Assembly (NCBI GenBank): GCA_038093975.1
Contig: JBBPTG010000060.1
Coordinates: 1-64,000, forward strand
Direction: 5' to 3'
Origin: Chalciporus piperatus
Lineage: Eukaryota > Basidiomycota > Agaricomycetes > Boletales > Boletaceae
DNA: 64,000 nucleotides
Shown here: positions 46,532 to 56,050 of the stretch, in pieces
How positions within the stretch are numbered: the stretch's first letter is position 1
Layout: each line of letters opens with the position of its first letter
The notes under the pieces: model-generated
What the model saw: the letters and a program-made list of their open reading frames with translations, nothing else
Told to the model about the DNA's origin: nothing
The model's database searches: none
Program-made: the position numbers and the translations under genes

Positions 46532-47833
46532 ATGGCTCCCCTCCGTCGACCTCTCGATGACTCCAAGTTTACTCTCAACGCCTTGGGAGTAGCCGGTATA
46601 TTCGGAGGTGAAGAAGCTATCTCGGCCATGTCAATGATTCCTCTTTATCAAGGTCGACGGTGGCTTGGATGGTACAATTCCCCCGGTAGTCTTGACGTCG
46701 CAAGACACTTTGGCCATCTTTCACAACAATCGCCTTTCTGGCAGCACATATTCCCTTACACCCCCAAAACGCCAGCAGCTCTCTTTGGCTTCGACGGGCA
46801 GAGGGGGCCTAGGTACATTGCTGCTCTCTCGGGGACGGAGATGGATACGGGTCATTTAGGACACCTCCTGATGGACAGATGCAGGGAGATGACGGAAGTG
46901 ATAGAGATAGAAGGGAGGAAAACGCTGCCTGCCGATGTCGCGCTTATCGAGCTCAAGGAGGTCGACTATGACCACATAGTCCCGCAGCTATCCTTCACCA
47001 ATGCGCTCCTCGCTATCTCCCCCATCATTGTCAGCGTTTCCACCTGCATCATGTGTGCTCTGTGCTTTGACTGGTACAGTTTCTCTGTCATTTCGTTCAG
47101 CATCCTTGCTAGCGGCTTTGCAAGCATCGCGATCGGCTCCGGAAAGTTGTATCTTCAGTCCGTTACGAAGCCAGCTCCAGGGGCCCCTCCCGGGCACGGA
47201 GTTCTTCTACCGATGTCCTCGGAGGATATCGCAATTGTGGTCAAAGGACCAGAGGCAGCTGTCAATGCTATTACGAAGGGAAAATTTGCATTGGATCTTC
47301 GCGGCCGATATCTGCATCACGCCATCGGCATATGCTCGCTCCTCCTCATCATCGAGTTCTTGGTTCAACTCCTTGTACTTCCCCAGGGAACGCTGTTCGG
47401 CCAAACCATGTTTGTTACTTCCATTTGCGTATCGTGGGGGTACAATTTCCACCTCTCTTCTTACCGAAGGGAGAAGCTTCAGGCCGATATCCTTTTTTCT
47501 AAACTTGGCAGCCCCGAGCTACGCAAGTTCCGCGCTGGAACGAGGACGACGATGGTCACCCTCCTCGTGGTGCTTCTTTTCGATGGGGTTGATAAGCCTC
47601 CCGAGAACGCTGTCAAGAAGGTCTTGCGTACTTTCCTCCCAAACGATACCCCAGTGTGGGAGATATGGAGGGAAAAGGTTGCCCTTCAAATATGCGACAG
47701 GATGTCGTCGTACTTGCAATTGGACGAAGATGCGATCGGCCTCGCGGACGACCAAAGGAAGCTTTTGCATACCCTTCTTAATGATTCAAAAACAGCGTTT
47801 GCTGGGTTCTCCAAGCATTATTCAGATTTCTGA
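46532..47833 (+). CDS. Four-TM membrane protein of unknown family, tandem copy 1
   Basis: A single-exon protein of 433 residues. I take the ATG at 46532 (MAPLRRPLDDSKF), aligned with the start of copy 2, although the frame is open to 46415. The N-terminal soluble part holds MSMIPLYQGRRWLGWYNSPG and EIEGRKTLPADVALIEL. Two hydrophobic segments follow (LLAISPIIVSVSTCIMCAL, SFSILASGFASIAIGSGKL), then the loop PGAPPGHGVLLP, then two more (GICSLLLIIEFLVQLLVLP, FGQTMFVTSICVSW). The C-terminal soluble part has GTRTTMVTLLVVLLFDGVD and KKVLRTFLPNDTPVWEIWRE. I do not recognise the family or find an enzyme motif. It is a paralog of the next gene. Confidence 0.75.
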   Translation: MAPLRRPLDDSKFTLNALGVAGIFGGEEAISAMSMIPLYQGRRWLGWYNSPGSLDVARHFGHLSQQSPFWQHIFPYTPKTPAALFGFDGQRGPRYIAALSGTEMDTGHLGHLLMDRCREMTEVIEIEGRKTLPADVALIELKEVDYDHIVPQLSFTNALLAISPIIVSVSTCIMCALCFDWYSFSVISFSILASGFASIAIGSGKLYLQSVTKPAPGAPPGHGVLLPMSSEDIAIVVKGPEAAVNAITKGKFALDLRGRYLHHAIGICSLLLIIEFLVQLLVLPQGTLFGQTMFVTSICVSWGYNFHLSSYRREKLQADILFSKLGSPELRKFRAGTRTTMVTLLVVLLFDGVDKPPENAVKKVLRTFLPNDTPVWEIWREKVALQICDRMSSYLQLDEDAIGLADDQRKLLHTLLNDSKTAFAGFSKHYSDF

Positions 47834-48233
47834 CTACGTATCGCATCTTTCTTTCTATTGCTACGCTTCACATACTTGGATTCTCATTGGACTGTCTCTC
47901 TCGTCTTCTGTACTATCATGATACGTATTAATTTATGCGTAGCTGGTTTTCCCACCCCCAAGATGAACGTTGATCGATGTCTAATCAAGTACTAGTCTGC
48001 GTCAAACTTCGATGACACGATGCAATCTGGGCCACATTCTGGCTAGCTCGTGTTCTCGACCCTTCCTTTGGAATGCTTCTCTTGATGAGCGCTGGTGAAA
48101 CGTTTCACACAGTACCGGTTCAAACTTCCGGCTGCATTGAATGTGACGGCCTCATGCCTGCAGCTGCCTGCTAGAAATACTTGTACGTCGAAGTCGAACT
48201 TGGAGATTCTGAGTACTTCACCCAGCACGAGTT

Positions 48234-49526
48234 ATGCCTCCCCTTCCTGACCCGATCCCGCATTCCAGATTCGCTCTCAATGCCTTGGAATTCGTCGGTC
48301 TCGTTGGTGGCACGGAGATCATATCAGCCATGAGTTTGGTTCCCCTTTACCAGGGCAGCCGCTGGCTTAGATGGTACAACTCCCCGGGTAGTTTCGACAT
48401 TGCAAGATTCCTCGGAAAACTCGTAACTGCACTGAGCTCGCGCCAGGCCTTCGCTCGTCGGACAGAGACACCGACTATCTTGTTTGGTTATGATGGGGAG
48501 GTTGGGCCAAGGTTCATGAGTGCTCTCACTGGGATGGAGATTCAAACGGGTCATTTAGGATATCTCGCGATGGAGAAGTGCAAGGCAATGATGGAGGTCA
48601 CAGAGATAGAAGGCAGGAGGACTCTCCCTGCCCATGTCGCTGTCATCAAGCTGGATCACACCGATTACGACCATAGTATTCCACGCCTCTCGCTCGCTGC
48701 CTTCCTCTACGCCATCATCCCCATACTGACCAGTTCCGGTTGCTGCATCATGTGCACTCTGGTGGGTGACTACTACATGGCGTCCGTCATTGCAATTGGT
48801 ATTCTCACCACGGGGCTCGTGGGCATCGCAATCGGCTCTGGAAGCCTCTGTCTGCGGTCCGTGACTCGCCCAGTTCCAGGAGCTCCCCCGGGTCATGGCT
48901 TGCTCCTCCCCGGCTTCGGGGAGGACCTGGTGGTAGTAGTCCAAGGTCCCGAGGCGGCTGTCAATGCCATCCTGAAAGGGGCTTTTGAATTGCATCTTAA
49001 TCCTATCTCGCGTCGTTTTATCGCCTTTTGCTCTCTCCTCTTCGTTGCGGAATGCCTCGCCCAGCTCATCCTCATTCCTCAAAGCACATTGTTCGGCCAA
49101 GTCATGTTCATCAGCTCCCTCACTGTGTCATGGACGTACAGCTACTACCTCTCCTCGTTCAAGAAAGAGCAGCTCCAAGCCGACCTACTCTTCGCCAGGC
49201 TTGGGAATCCAAAGCTTCGCAAGTTCCGGGCTGGAACGAGGACGACGATGGCCACTCTCCTCGTGATCCTTCTTTTCGATGGAATTGATGGGCCTCCCAA
49301 GAATGCTGTCAAGAAGGTCTTGCGTACTTTCCTCCCAAACGATACTCCAGTGTGGGAGATATGGAGGGAAAAGGTTACCCTCCAAATATGCGATAGGACG
49401 ACATCGTACTTGCAAGTGGATGAAGATTCGATCGAGCTCGCGGAGGACAACAGGAAGCTTTTACATACCCTCCTTAATGATTCGAAATCAGCGTTTGCTG
49501 TCTCCAAGCATTGTTCAGATATCTGA
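48234..49526 (+). CDS. Four-TM membrane protein of unknown family, tandem copy 2
   Basis: A single-exon protein of 430 residues from ATG 48234, the same plan as copy 1: LNALEFVGLVGGTEIISAMS, LVPLYQGSRWLRWYNSPGS, EIEGRRTLPAHVAVIKLD, four hydrophobic segments, PGAPPGHGLLLP, and the C-terminal KKVLRTFLPNDTPVWEIWRE. Overall the two proteins are moderately similar, but the DNA of the C-terminal part (49302-49385 against 47609-47692) differs by only about one base in 84, suggesting recent gene conversion or strong constraint. Function unknown; membrane location is inferred from the hydrophobic segments. Confidence 0.75.
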   Translation: MPPLPDPIPHSRFALNALEFVGLVGGTEIISAMSLVPLYQGSRWLRWYNSPGSFDIARFLGKLVTALSSRQAFARRTETPTILFGYDGEVGPRFMSALTGMEIQTGHLGYLAMEKCKAMMEVTEIEGRRTLPAHVAVIKLDHTDYDHSIPRLSLAAFLYAIIPILTSSGCCIMCTLVGDYYMASVIAIGILTTGLVGIAIGSGSLCLRSVTRPVPGAPPGHGLLLPGFGEDLVVVVQGPEAAVNAILKGAFELHLNPISRRFIAFCSLLFVAECLAQLILIPQSTLFGQVMFISSLTVSWTYSYYLSSFKKEQLQADLLFARLGNPKLRKFRAGTRTTMATLLVILLFDGIDGPPKNAVKKVLRTFLPNDTPVWEIWREKVTLQICDRTTSYLQVDEDSIELAEDNRKLLHTLLNDSKSAFAVSKHCSDI

Positions 49527-49670
49527 CTACGTATTACATATTCCTTGCTATTGCTTTGCTGCGCATACTTGGATTCGCATTGGACTGGTTCGCTCGTCTT
49601 CTGCGTCATGCTACATATTGTTTTATATCTAGCTGGCCTCTCTCACCTTCGAGATCAAGTTGATTCCAAT

Positions 49671-49676
49671 CACGTG
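49671..49676. promoter_or_regulatory. CACGTG box upstream of the F-box gene, shared by three copies
   Basis: A palindromic CACGTG in the context CCAATCACGTGTTCT lies 117 bp before the F-box start codon. The same block recurs upstream of the copies at 62347-62352 and 55876-55881 (minus orientation). Such boxes bind bHLH factors in fungi. Conservation may also just reflect recent duplication. Confidence 0.4.
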
Positions 49677-49792
49677 TTCTGAGTTGTATTCGACACGACC
49701 AGCCGACCAGCGAATCCGAGTCAAACACCAGGTGAACGTACATAATTGAAACTTCACTTGAACTTCCAAGTGACTGGCGACTTGTTCCAGAA

Positions 49793-51570
49793 ATGGACTG
49801 CACTGCGATATCGGCCTCGGTTTCAGAAATTCTTCGAATGGTGAGTTTGCTGGTGTAAAAAGCTGTCGCTGGCTTCCATTGACCTCTGATCCTGCGCTTC
49901 TTTCAGCTTCAATCCCTCCCTCCCCATGCAATCGTGAGAACTCTTCTCTCCCTAGTTTGAGAATCAAGATGACAACATTGATGATGGTAAACTAGTCTTC
50001 GTCCCTCGACACCGTGTATTCCAAGTATTCCAAATCGAACTACGCTGCTTCAGAGGAGGAAATACCTGCGATTCGTGAAATCATCTCGCAGAGAGAGGAA
50101 AAGTTCCACGAAGTCGACACCATCATACAGAGAGCCGAAACGATCGTCCATCGTCTCCGCGAGAGGCGCGAGGAGGTCGTTTCTTCGCTGAAGATGCACA
50201 AGGCCTTCGTATCGCGTATTCGACGTCTTCCTATCGATGTCCTCAGCGAAATCTTCATGCAATGTTTGCCCCAGGGCCGATACATCTCGCCAGGTGCACG
50301 TGCAGCGCCTTTGCTGCTGACATGGGTCTGTAGGCATTGGCGAGAGGTTGCACTGGATACACCTAGACTGTGGCGCTCGCTGCGAGTCTTCTCCTGGGAT
50401 CTGGAGAAACAGGGTGTCCCCTACTACGAATCTTGGATCAAAAATGCAAGGCTCTGTCCTCTTAGGCTCCATCTAGAGATGGGGACCAACAGTCAAGACA
50501 ACACATCATTGATCAACCTCTCACGACGTTACACCAATCGGTGCATGGACCTTGCCGTTCGCTTCCGCAGCACCTGCGATCTGCGTCGGTTGCTGGGGGA
50601 CGTCCCTATTCTAGAACGCCTCTCTCTTGAGGGATCTATGGATCTACTGCCGGAGGAAACATCGATCGTTCAACCACATCCTCGCCTTCACACTCTCATT
50701 ATTGACTCCCCTGCTTTCCCCGTGAATGTTTCGACTAGGTTCAATCCAGGATGGGAAAACCTCACGCATCTTGTGGTGAATCGAGGATACGGCCCGAGTA
50801 GCAGTGTTTTTAATGAAAGTCGGATGTTCTCCACGCTCCTCCAAATATGTCCCAACCTCGATCATTTTATCTTCTCCCCCATTCAGCTCAATCAACACGA
50901 CAATCAAATCTCACTTACCCATCCGAAACTCCGTGTGCTGGGCATAATGGACCTCCAAAACGACTCTGGTCCGCTTCATGACACGTTCACATTCCCCAAC
51001 TTGCGCCGTCTACACGTTAGTCGCTACTATACTCCCGCCACCATCCTCGACGCCCTCTCCGTGTCCGAGCAGCCCTCACTCGATGGATCAGGGAGACGTA
51101 TCTTCAGTATGACCGGATATGTCAATCGTGACATTACCCATGCCTGGACTCTCCTCCAGGTCTTCAACCCCGGGTGGTCGGATCTCACGCACATCACGCT
51201 CGACGTCGAAGGTACCGCCGCGCTCGTCGCGATGTCACTCCGGTTATGTCCCCACCTCGAAGAGATCGTCTTCTCCTTGATCGACGCCACGGTCGGTTAC
51301 CCACAAAACGATTCTCCTGTGACCCATCCCATGCTTCGCTCGCTCGTACTACGCGTAAACTGGGGACCCGTCGGCACCCTCCTGGATATGTTGATCTTGC
51401 CAGGCTTGCGTCATCTCGACCTCACACTTCCCCAGGGTTCAGATTGGCCACATCGAATATTCAAGGAGTTCGTACATCGGTCGGAATGTCTCCTCGAGAC
51501 ACTCAAGATTGAGGGGGCACACATATCCGCGGAGGAACGGGAAGAGATCGCCTCCTTAAACCCAGCTTGA
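49793..51570 (+). CDS. F-box / leucine-rich-repeat protein, intact copy
   Basis: Three exons (49793-49840, 49907-49933, 49996-51570) give 549 residues. Exon 1 encodes MDCTAISASVSEILRM, exon 2 LQSLPPHAI, and exon 3 begins SSSLDTVYSKYSKS. A coiled coil spans about 45-92 (AETIVHRLRERREEVV). The F-box is at about 95-140 (SRIRRLPIDVLSEIFMQCLP, then VCRHWREVALDTPRLWRSL). Leucine-rich repeats fill the rest (ILERLSLEGSMDLLPEE, FTFPNLRRLHVS, LRLCPHLEEIVF, LILPGLRHLDLTLPQG). The C terminus is REEIASLNPA. Such proteins act as substrate adaptors of SCF ubiquitin ligases, the target here being unknown. Residues from about RVFSWDLE to IQLNQ come from a tract almost identical to the pseudogene at 61 kb. Confidence 0.85.
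50381..50891. repeat. 511-bp near-identical tract shared with 61161-61671 (inverted)
   Basis: The tract has no indels and about one mismatch against its partner, in inverted orientation. Just outside, the two F-box copies differ every few bases. The pattern is that of gene conversion. The corresponding positions sum to 112052 throughout. Confidence 0.85.
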
Positions 51571-52521
51571 GACGTCTAGAATGCATGATGCGAAGGAGAG
51601 TCTTGTAGATACTTAAGGTATCTTCATGCACGCAAAGTCGGACCTTTTCACAGTGTCACTCCAGAACCTAGACTTTATGAAGGGATTGTTGCATTCAGCC
51701 TCAATCGAATGATGTAACGACTTTGCCAAACCTGCGTGAACGCTCGGGCTAAAACCACGTGTCAATCGAGCTAGCAGGCATGCCATTTGGTGCATTCACC
51801 GCATTCCAGGATGGAAGATACATCCTCGAGCCCCACCTTCTCGATCTCACTCAGCCCCTCGATCCCTTCAAGTCAATACGTCGCAGGATCTCCGAGCTCC
51901 GGCAACTTCGGGTAGCAAGAACACTGCAAACAAGTCCCCTGGATCCTGGCTCATGGCAACCTGAAACGCCTTACCATCTGGGGGCCCGAAGGCGGGTACA
52001 TGATGACATTACAGGGGTATCTAGTATATCAATGTCCCTTTGCTAGTAGAAAGCCTCTCCAGGCGACGCTCAGGGTGACTGGTCGGACATCAGGCGTGAT
52101 ATCTCTTCGTCCCGTCACAGACACAGACTCGGATGAAGCAAGGAGGGAATGATGATGTGGTCCCGTCTGAACAGGCCTACGACTTCGTTGGCAAGAATGC
52201 GAAGTTACTAAAACCGAGTGAGAAGGTAGACGAGAAGTTTGATGCCGCCGACTTGTAATATGTAGGAACAGATTGAAGGAATATACTTTGATTTCCTTTT
52301 TGACAGCCTCCTTGCCTTTCGGTTGCCTCGGAGTCATTGCCATGAGAAGGTAAGTACAGCCCTAGTCTGCCACTGGGAACAGCCTCAACAACCGATCATC
52401 ACACTCCATCACAGCAAGATGGGGCTATACTTCGGGCTACGCAGCACTCTCATCATTATTTAGGCTAACTAGCCTCCAGCACAGCAAGTCATACTACTAG
52501 TAGTACCACCTCATTCCTCTT
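51571..52521. other. Intergenic with an unrecognised open segment
   Basis: Open frames at 51759-52046 and 52029-52343 are not recognised and lack a convincing gene structure. The first encodes a plausible-looking segment (FQDGRYILEPHLLDLTQP), so a degraded gene is possible. The promoter of the metacaspase-like gene should lie at the right end. Confidence 0.4.
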
Positions 52522-54910
52522 ATGAAGCAACACCAAAAGAGCTTTTCGTGGTTTAACAAGCTGTATGAGTCAACTTCCACTGGAAAAGTCGTCGAAATCG
52601 GGGCTAACGACTCGCTGAACAGGTTATCAAAACCTCAAACTTTGTCTCCTCCACCTGTCTCTGCGGCGGCGTCGACCAGCAATGCATCGTTGGTATCAAC
52701 GACGTCATTTTCGCAACAGTTGAGTGGATTCAAGTCATGATTGTAGCTAGCGACGGTCTCTAATGTTCGAGATTGTTATCCGTAGATCGATGAACTCTGG
52801 AACAGGGATCAGGTCAGTTTCATCCCCTCGGATGCTCTCAGATTCAGGCCGAATGATGAATCTGAGATAACAGCCGCTATGAGCTTCCATCGGGACCACG
52901 CATATTTGCTCTCGTGGTCGCGATCGACGAGTACAAGAGTGATCGTATCGAAAACCTCTCAGGCTGCAAGAATGATGCAAAACGTTTCATCAGCTATCTC
53001 ACCAATGTCCTCAATATTCCGTCCTCACAGATCCTGTCCCTCGCGGACGAGAACGCGACACGGGCTGAGATATTATCCCAATTCAATCGTCACTTCCTTG
53101 AGAACACGGAGGTGAAGCGGAACGATGCGATGGTTTTCTTTTATGCCGGTCATGGCTGTCGACTCGATGCTCCCGATGGTTGGGTGTCGGACGGGAACAA
53201 GATCGAGACTATCTGCCCACACGACGAGAAGATGGCTGATGCTAATGGAAACGAGATCCATGGCATTCCCGATCGCACGATGGATGCTTTGATGCGAAAA
53301 CTTGCTCATGCGAAAGGCAACAACATCGTATGTCCATCTTTCCTCCTTGCCTTTCTATCTTGACATACCCTTTCTAGATCGCCATCTTTGACAGTTGCCA
53401 TTCAGGAGGGATCTCGCGATCGATGGAATTACCTTCCTTCTCACCTCTAACCGCCAGGTGTATCCCACCACCACTCATTGCACCACCCAACGATCTCGAT
53501 CAAGAGATATGGGGCTCTCACCCAGAAGTATCCCGCGCCGCTCAGACAACGATTCTCGATGGGTTTGAATACAAATCCATGGAATCTCACGTTCTCCTTG
53601 CTGCATGCCGCCCAGACGAGTACGCACTCGAAGACCCTTCCTCCAAGGACAAACCGGGGGGACTGTTCACCACTGCTCTCGTGGAAGCTTTACGCCGCTG
53701 TAGTGTTCACGACACGAGCTACTCACGCTTATTCGAGCTCCTGCAAGTCAAAGACCGCAAGCAGCATCCCCAATGTCAGGGGACACACAAGGACAGACTG
53801 CTGTTCACGGTCAACACCATCGTCGACGGGGAAACTTCCTTCAAGGTCACCGAACGTGACAATAGATTGTACGTGTCCGCTGGGAGTATCCATGGTGTCG
53901 TCGTGGGTACAGAATTCACTATCCGGTCCGGCACACAAACTTTGGTCTTCAAAGCGGAAAAGGTCGGAGCGTTTGAATGTGCTCTCGAGCGCACTCACCA
54001 CTCAGGCGTTAATATCGCAAGCGCAATCGTATCGAGCTGGAATCACCCCACGCTGAAAGTGCATTCTTCCCATGTTGAATCGAGTGTCAACCATACAGTC
54101 GTTCCTGCTGATGAACCGGCAGACCTTGCTATTCAGAGGAGCGGATCGAAAACATGGGAAATCGAACGTCTCGACCCACTTATACCGGCGTTCTCGACTC
54201 GTCGCACAAATGTTGAAGCAAACCCAGACCGCATGCACGAAATCATCAACGCAATCGCGAACTTTAACTCTTACCTCTATCGTTTCGATGGTACTGGTAG
54301 CTTCTCCGGGAAAATCAGGGTGCGACTACACCGCATTGGAATGAAAGGGGGCGAGTTCTGTCCGGACGGGGAGGATCTTCTTGACGTACCAAGTTCCTCC
54401 ATCTCGGGGATCGAGTTAAAAGAAGCGACGATCACGAACCTTGGTGCCAAATACTGTTTCACCTTGGAAAACTCCTCTGACGTCGACCTATTCCCCTATA
54501 TTTTTTACTTCGATCCGTCGGACTACAGCACTCAGGTGTGTGTTTATTAGCAGCTCAGTTGAATGAAACTCAGGCGGACTGACATTCCCTCCTAGTCATG
54601 GTACACTCCTCCGTCCCGGACGGGACTCCCACCGCTCAGACGTTGTGCGGACGATGGCACGCCCTCCATATTCCCATTTGGATATGGCGGTTTCGGAACA
54701 GACCCTATCGAGTTTTACATTGCTGATGAGAGGACTAAAGATTCTGGGTTCCTCAAGGTGTTCTTCACGAGCACGTACGTTGACATGGGACACGTTGCGC
54801 AGCCGTCGATCGATATGAGTCGCTCGCGCGGTCTGAAGACTCTGCTCAAGGGGTCGTGGACGTGTCAGACGTTCGTGTTGACTTGCATGAAACCTGGCGG
54901 AGCTGGTTAG
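52522..54910 (+). CDS. Metacaspase-like (peptidase C14) protein with extra C-terminal domain
   Basis: From ATG 52522 the exons join in consistent phase: an N-terminal Ser/Pro-rich region, a short exon (MNSGTGIS), then the caspase-fold domain. Landmarks are RIFALVVAIDEYKS, LSGCKNDAKRFISYL, VFFYAGHGCRLD with the catalytic His, and, after an intron, IAIFDSCHSGGISRSME with the catalytic Cys. VLLAACRPDEYALED and GGLFTTALVEALR close the fold. About 370 further residues form a second domain with INAIANFNSYLYRFDG, ITNLGAKYCFTLENSS, SWYTPPSRTGLPPL and FFTSTYVDMG, stop 54908-54910. Both catalytic residues are present, so activity is plausible; the usual Arg/Lys-cleaving specificity is family knowledge. 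The extra C-terminal domain is not one I can name. Confidence 0.87.
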
Positions 54911-55293
54911 GGGACATCAGAGGCGTGAGATGAGACGGGTGGTCGACTTTGATGCGCGTATTCTAGAGGTTGATATCTACGTTTGTGGAAGAGAATTGTT
55001 GATGTATCGAGCCTCCTGGTGGTAGGGAGGGGATTGTAATTCAATTTGTTATTCCGACGAATGTCCCCGAGAGGTTCGTTTTCGTAGACCTCGACCACAC
55101 ATGTCTGCACTTGTTTCGTGATGAACCTGACAACATGATTATAAGATCAGTGGACAACATCGTCACCTTGAAGTATAGGAGAGTTGGCGGGAGCATGGAG
55201 GGCTTGGAAAAAGGGGCAAAACCTGTAACCCAATCTTGCAGTTTATAGTTGATGACATAATACGATCACACCACTCTAGCTGTAGCCCCGGGG
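54911..55293. other. Intergenic
   Basis: 383 bp between the metacaspase-like stop and the F-box fragment. Nothing recognised. Confidence 0.5.
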
Positions 55294-55890
55294 TTATATA
55301 GAGTGTGAACAATCACTGAGTGAATTCTTCCTGTTCCTCAGACGCGGATATTTCACCCCCTTAATCTCGAGTGTCTCGAGGAGACATTGCGACCGATGTA
55401 CGAACTCCTTGAATATCGCATGTGGCCAATCAGAACCTTGGCCAATTGGGGGAGTGTGAGGTTGAGATGACGCAAGGCTGGCAAGGTCAACATATCCAGG
55501 AGGGCGCCAACGGGTCCTCTTTTGACGTGTAGTACAAGCGAGTTCGGAAGCATGGGATGGGTGACAGGAGTATCGTTGCGTGGGTAACGGACCTTGGGCG
55601 AGTCTATCCAGGAGTAGACGATGGGGACATAACCTGAGTGGCAACAAGAAGAGCGCTGAGCTATCTTCGACGTCGAGCCTGATATGCGTGAGGTTCGTCC
55701 ACCCAGGGTTAAAAACCTGGAGGATAGCCCAGGCACTGGTGATTTCACGACTGACATTTCCGGTCATGCTGAAGATATGTCCCGGTCCATCGAGTAAGGG
55801 CTGCTCGGACACGGAAAGCTCGACGAAGATAATGTCAGAAGGTTACGTCCAACCGGTGTCGAGTGCAACTTAGAACACGTGATTGGAACA
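55294..55890 (-). pseudogene. F-box/LRR gene fragment: promoter piece joined to the C-terminal repeats
   Basis: The right end (55840-55890) matches F-box promoter sequence with the CACGTG box. It runs directly into the coding part for LSVSEQPLLDGPGHIFSM and the C-terminal leucine-rich region, so the start, the F-box and most repeats are deleted. Frameshifts occur inside (the LRLCPH and PQGSDWP parts are in different frames). It ends with IKGVKYPRLRNRKN. Confidence 0.8.
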
Positions 55891-56050
55891 ATCAACGGAT
55901 ACCACTCGGATACTCAATGATTATTTCGCGAGTTTGTACATAGTGAGCTGAGAAGTTACACAAAGAGGCGAACACCCAAAGATGTAAGAAATATCGAAAC
56001 ATACGTTAGAGATGGAAATGTTACACTACAATAAGTCATAACCTCCTCAA
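55891..56050. other. Intergenic
   Basis: Short AT-rich spacer between the F-box fragment and the laccase 3' end. Nothing recognised. Confidence 0.5.

Noticed and set aside
49987..49996. Apparent in-frame stop (ATG ATG GTA AAC TAG) at the N terminus of the intact F-box gene
   Set aside because: The TAG is the acceptor of a second intron. Two upstream exons (49793-49840 and 49907-49933) join exon 3 at 49996 in frame, and the same exons are recognisable in the paralogs, where the acceptor reads CAG.
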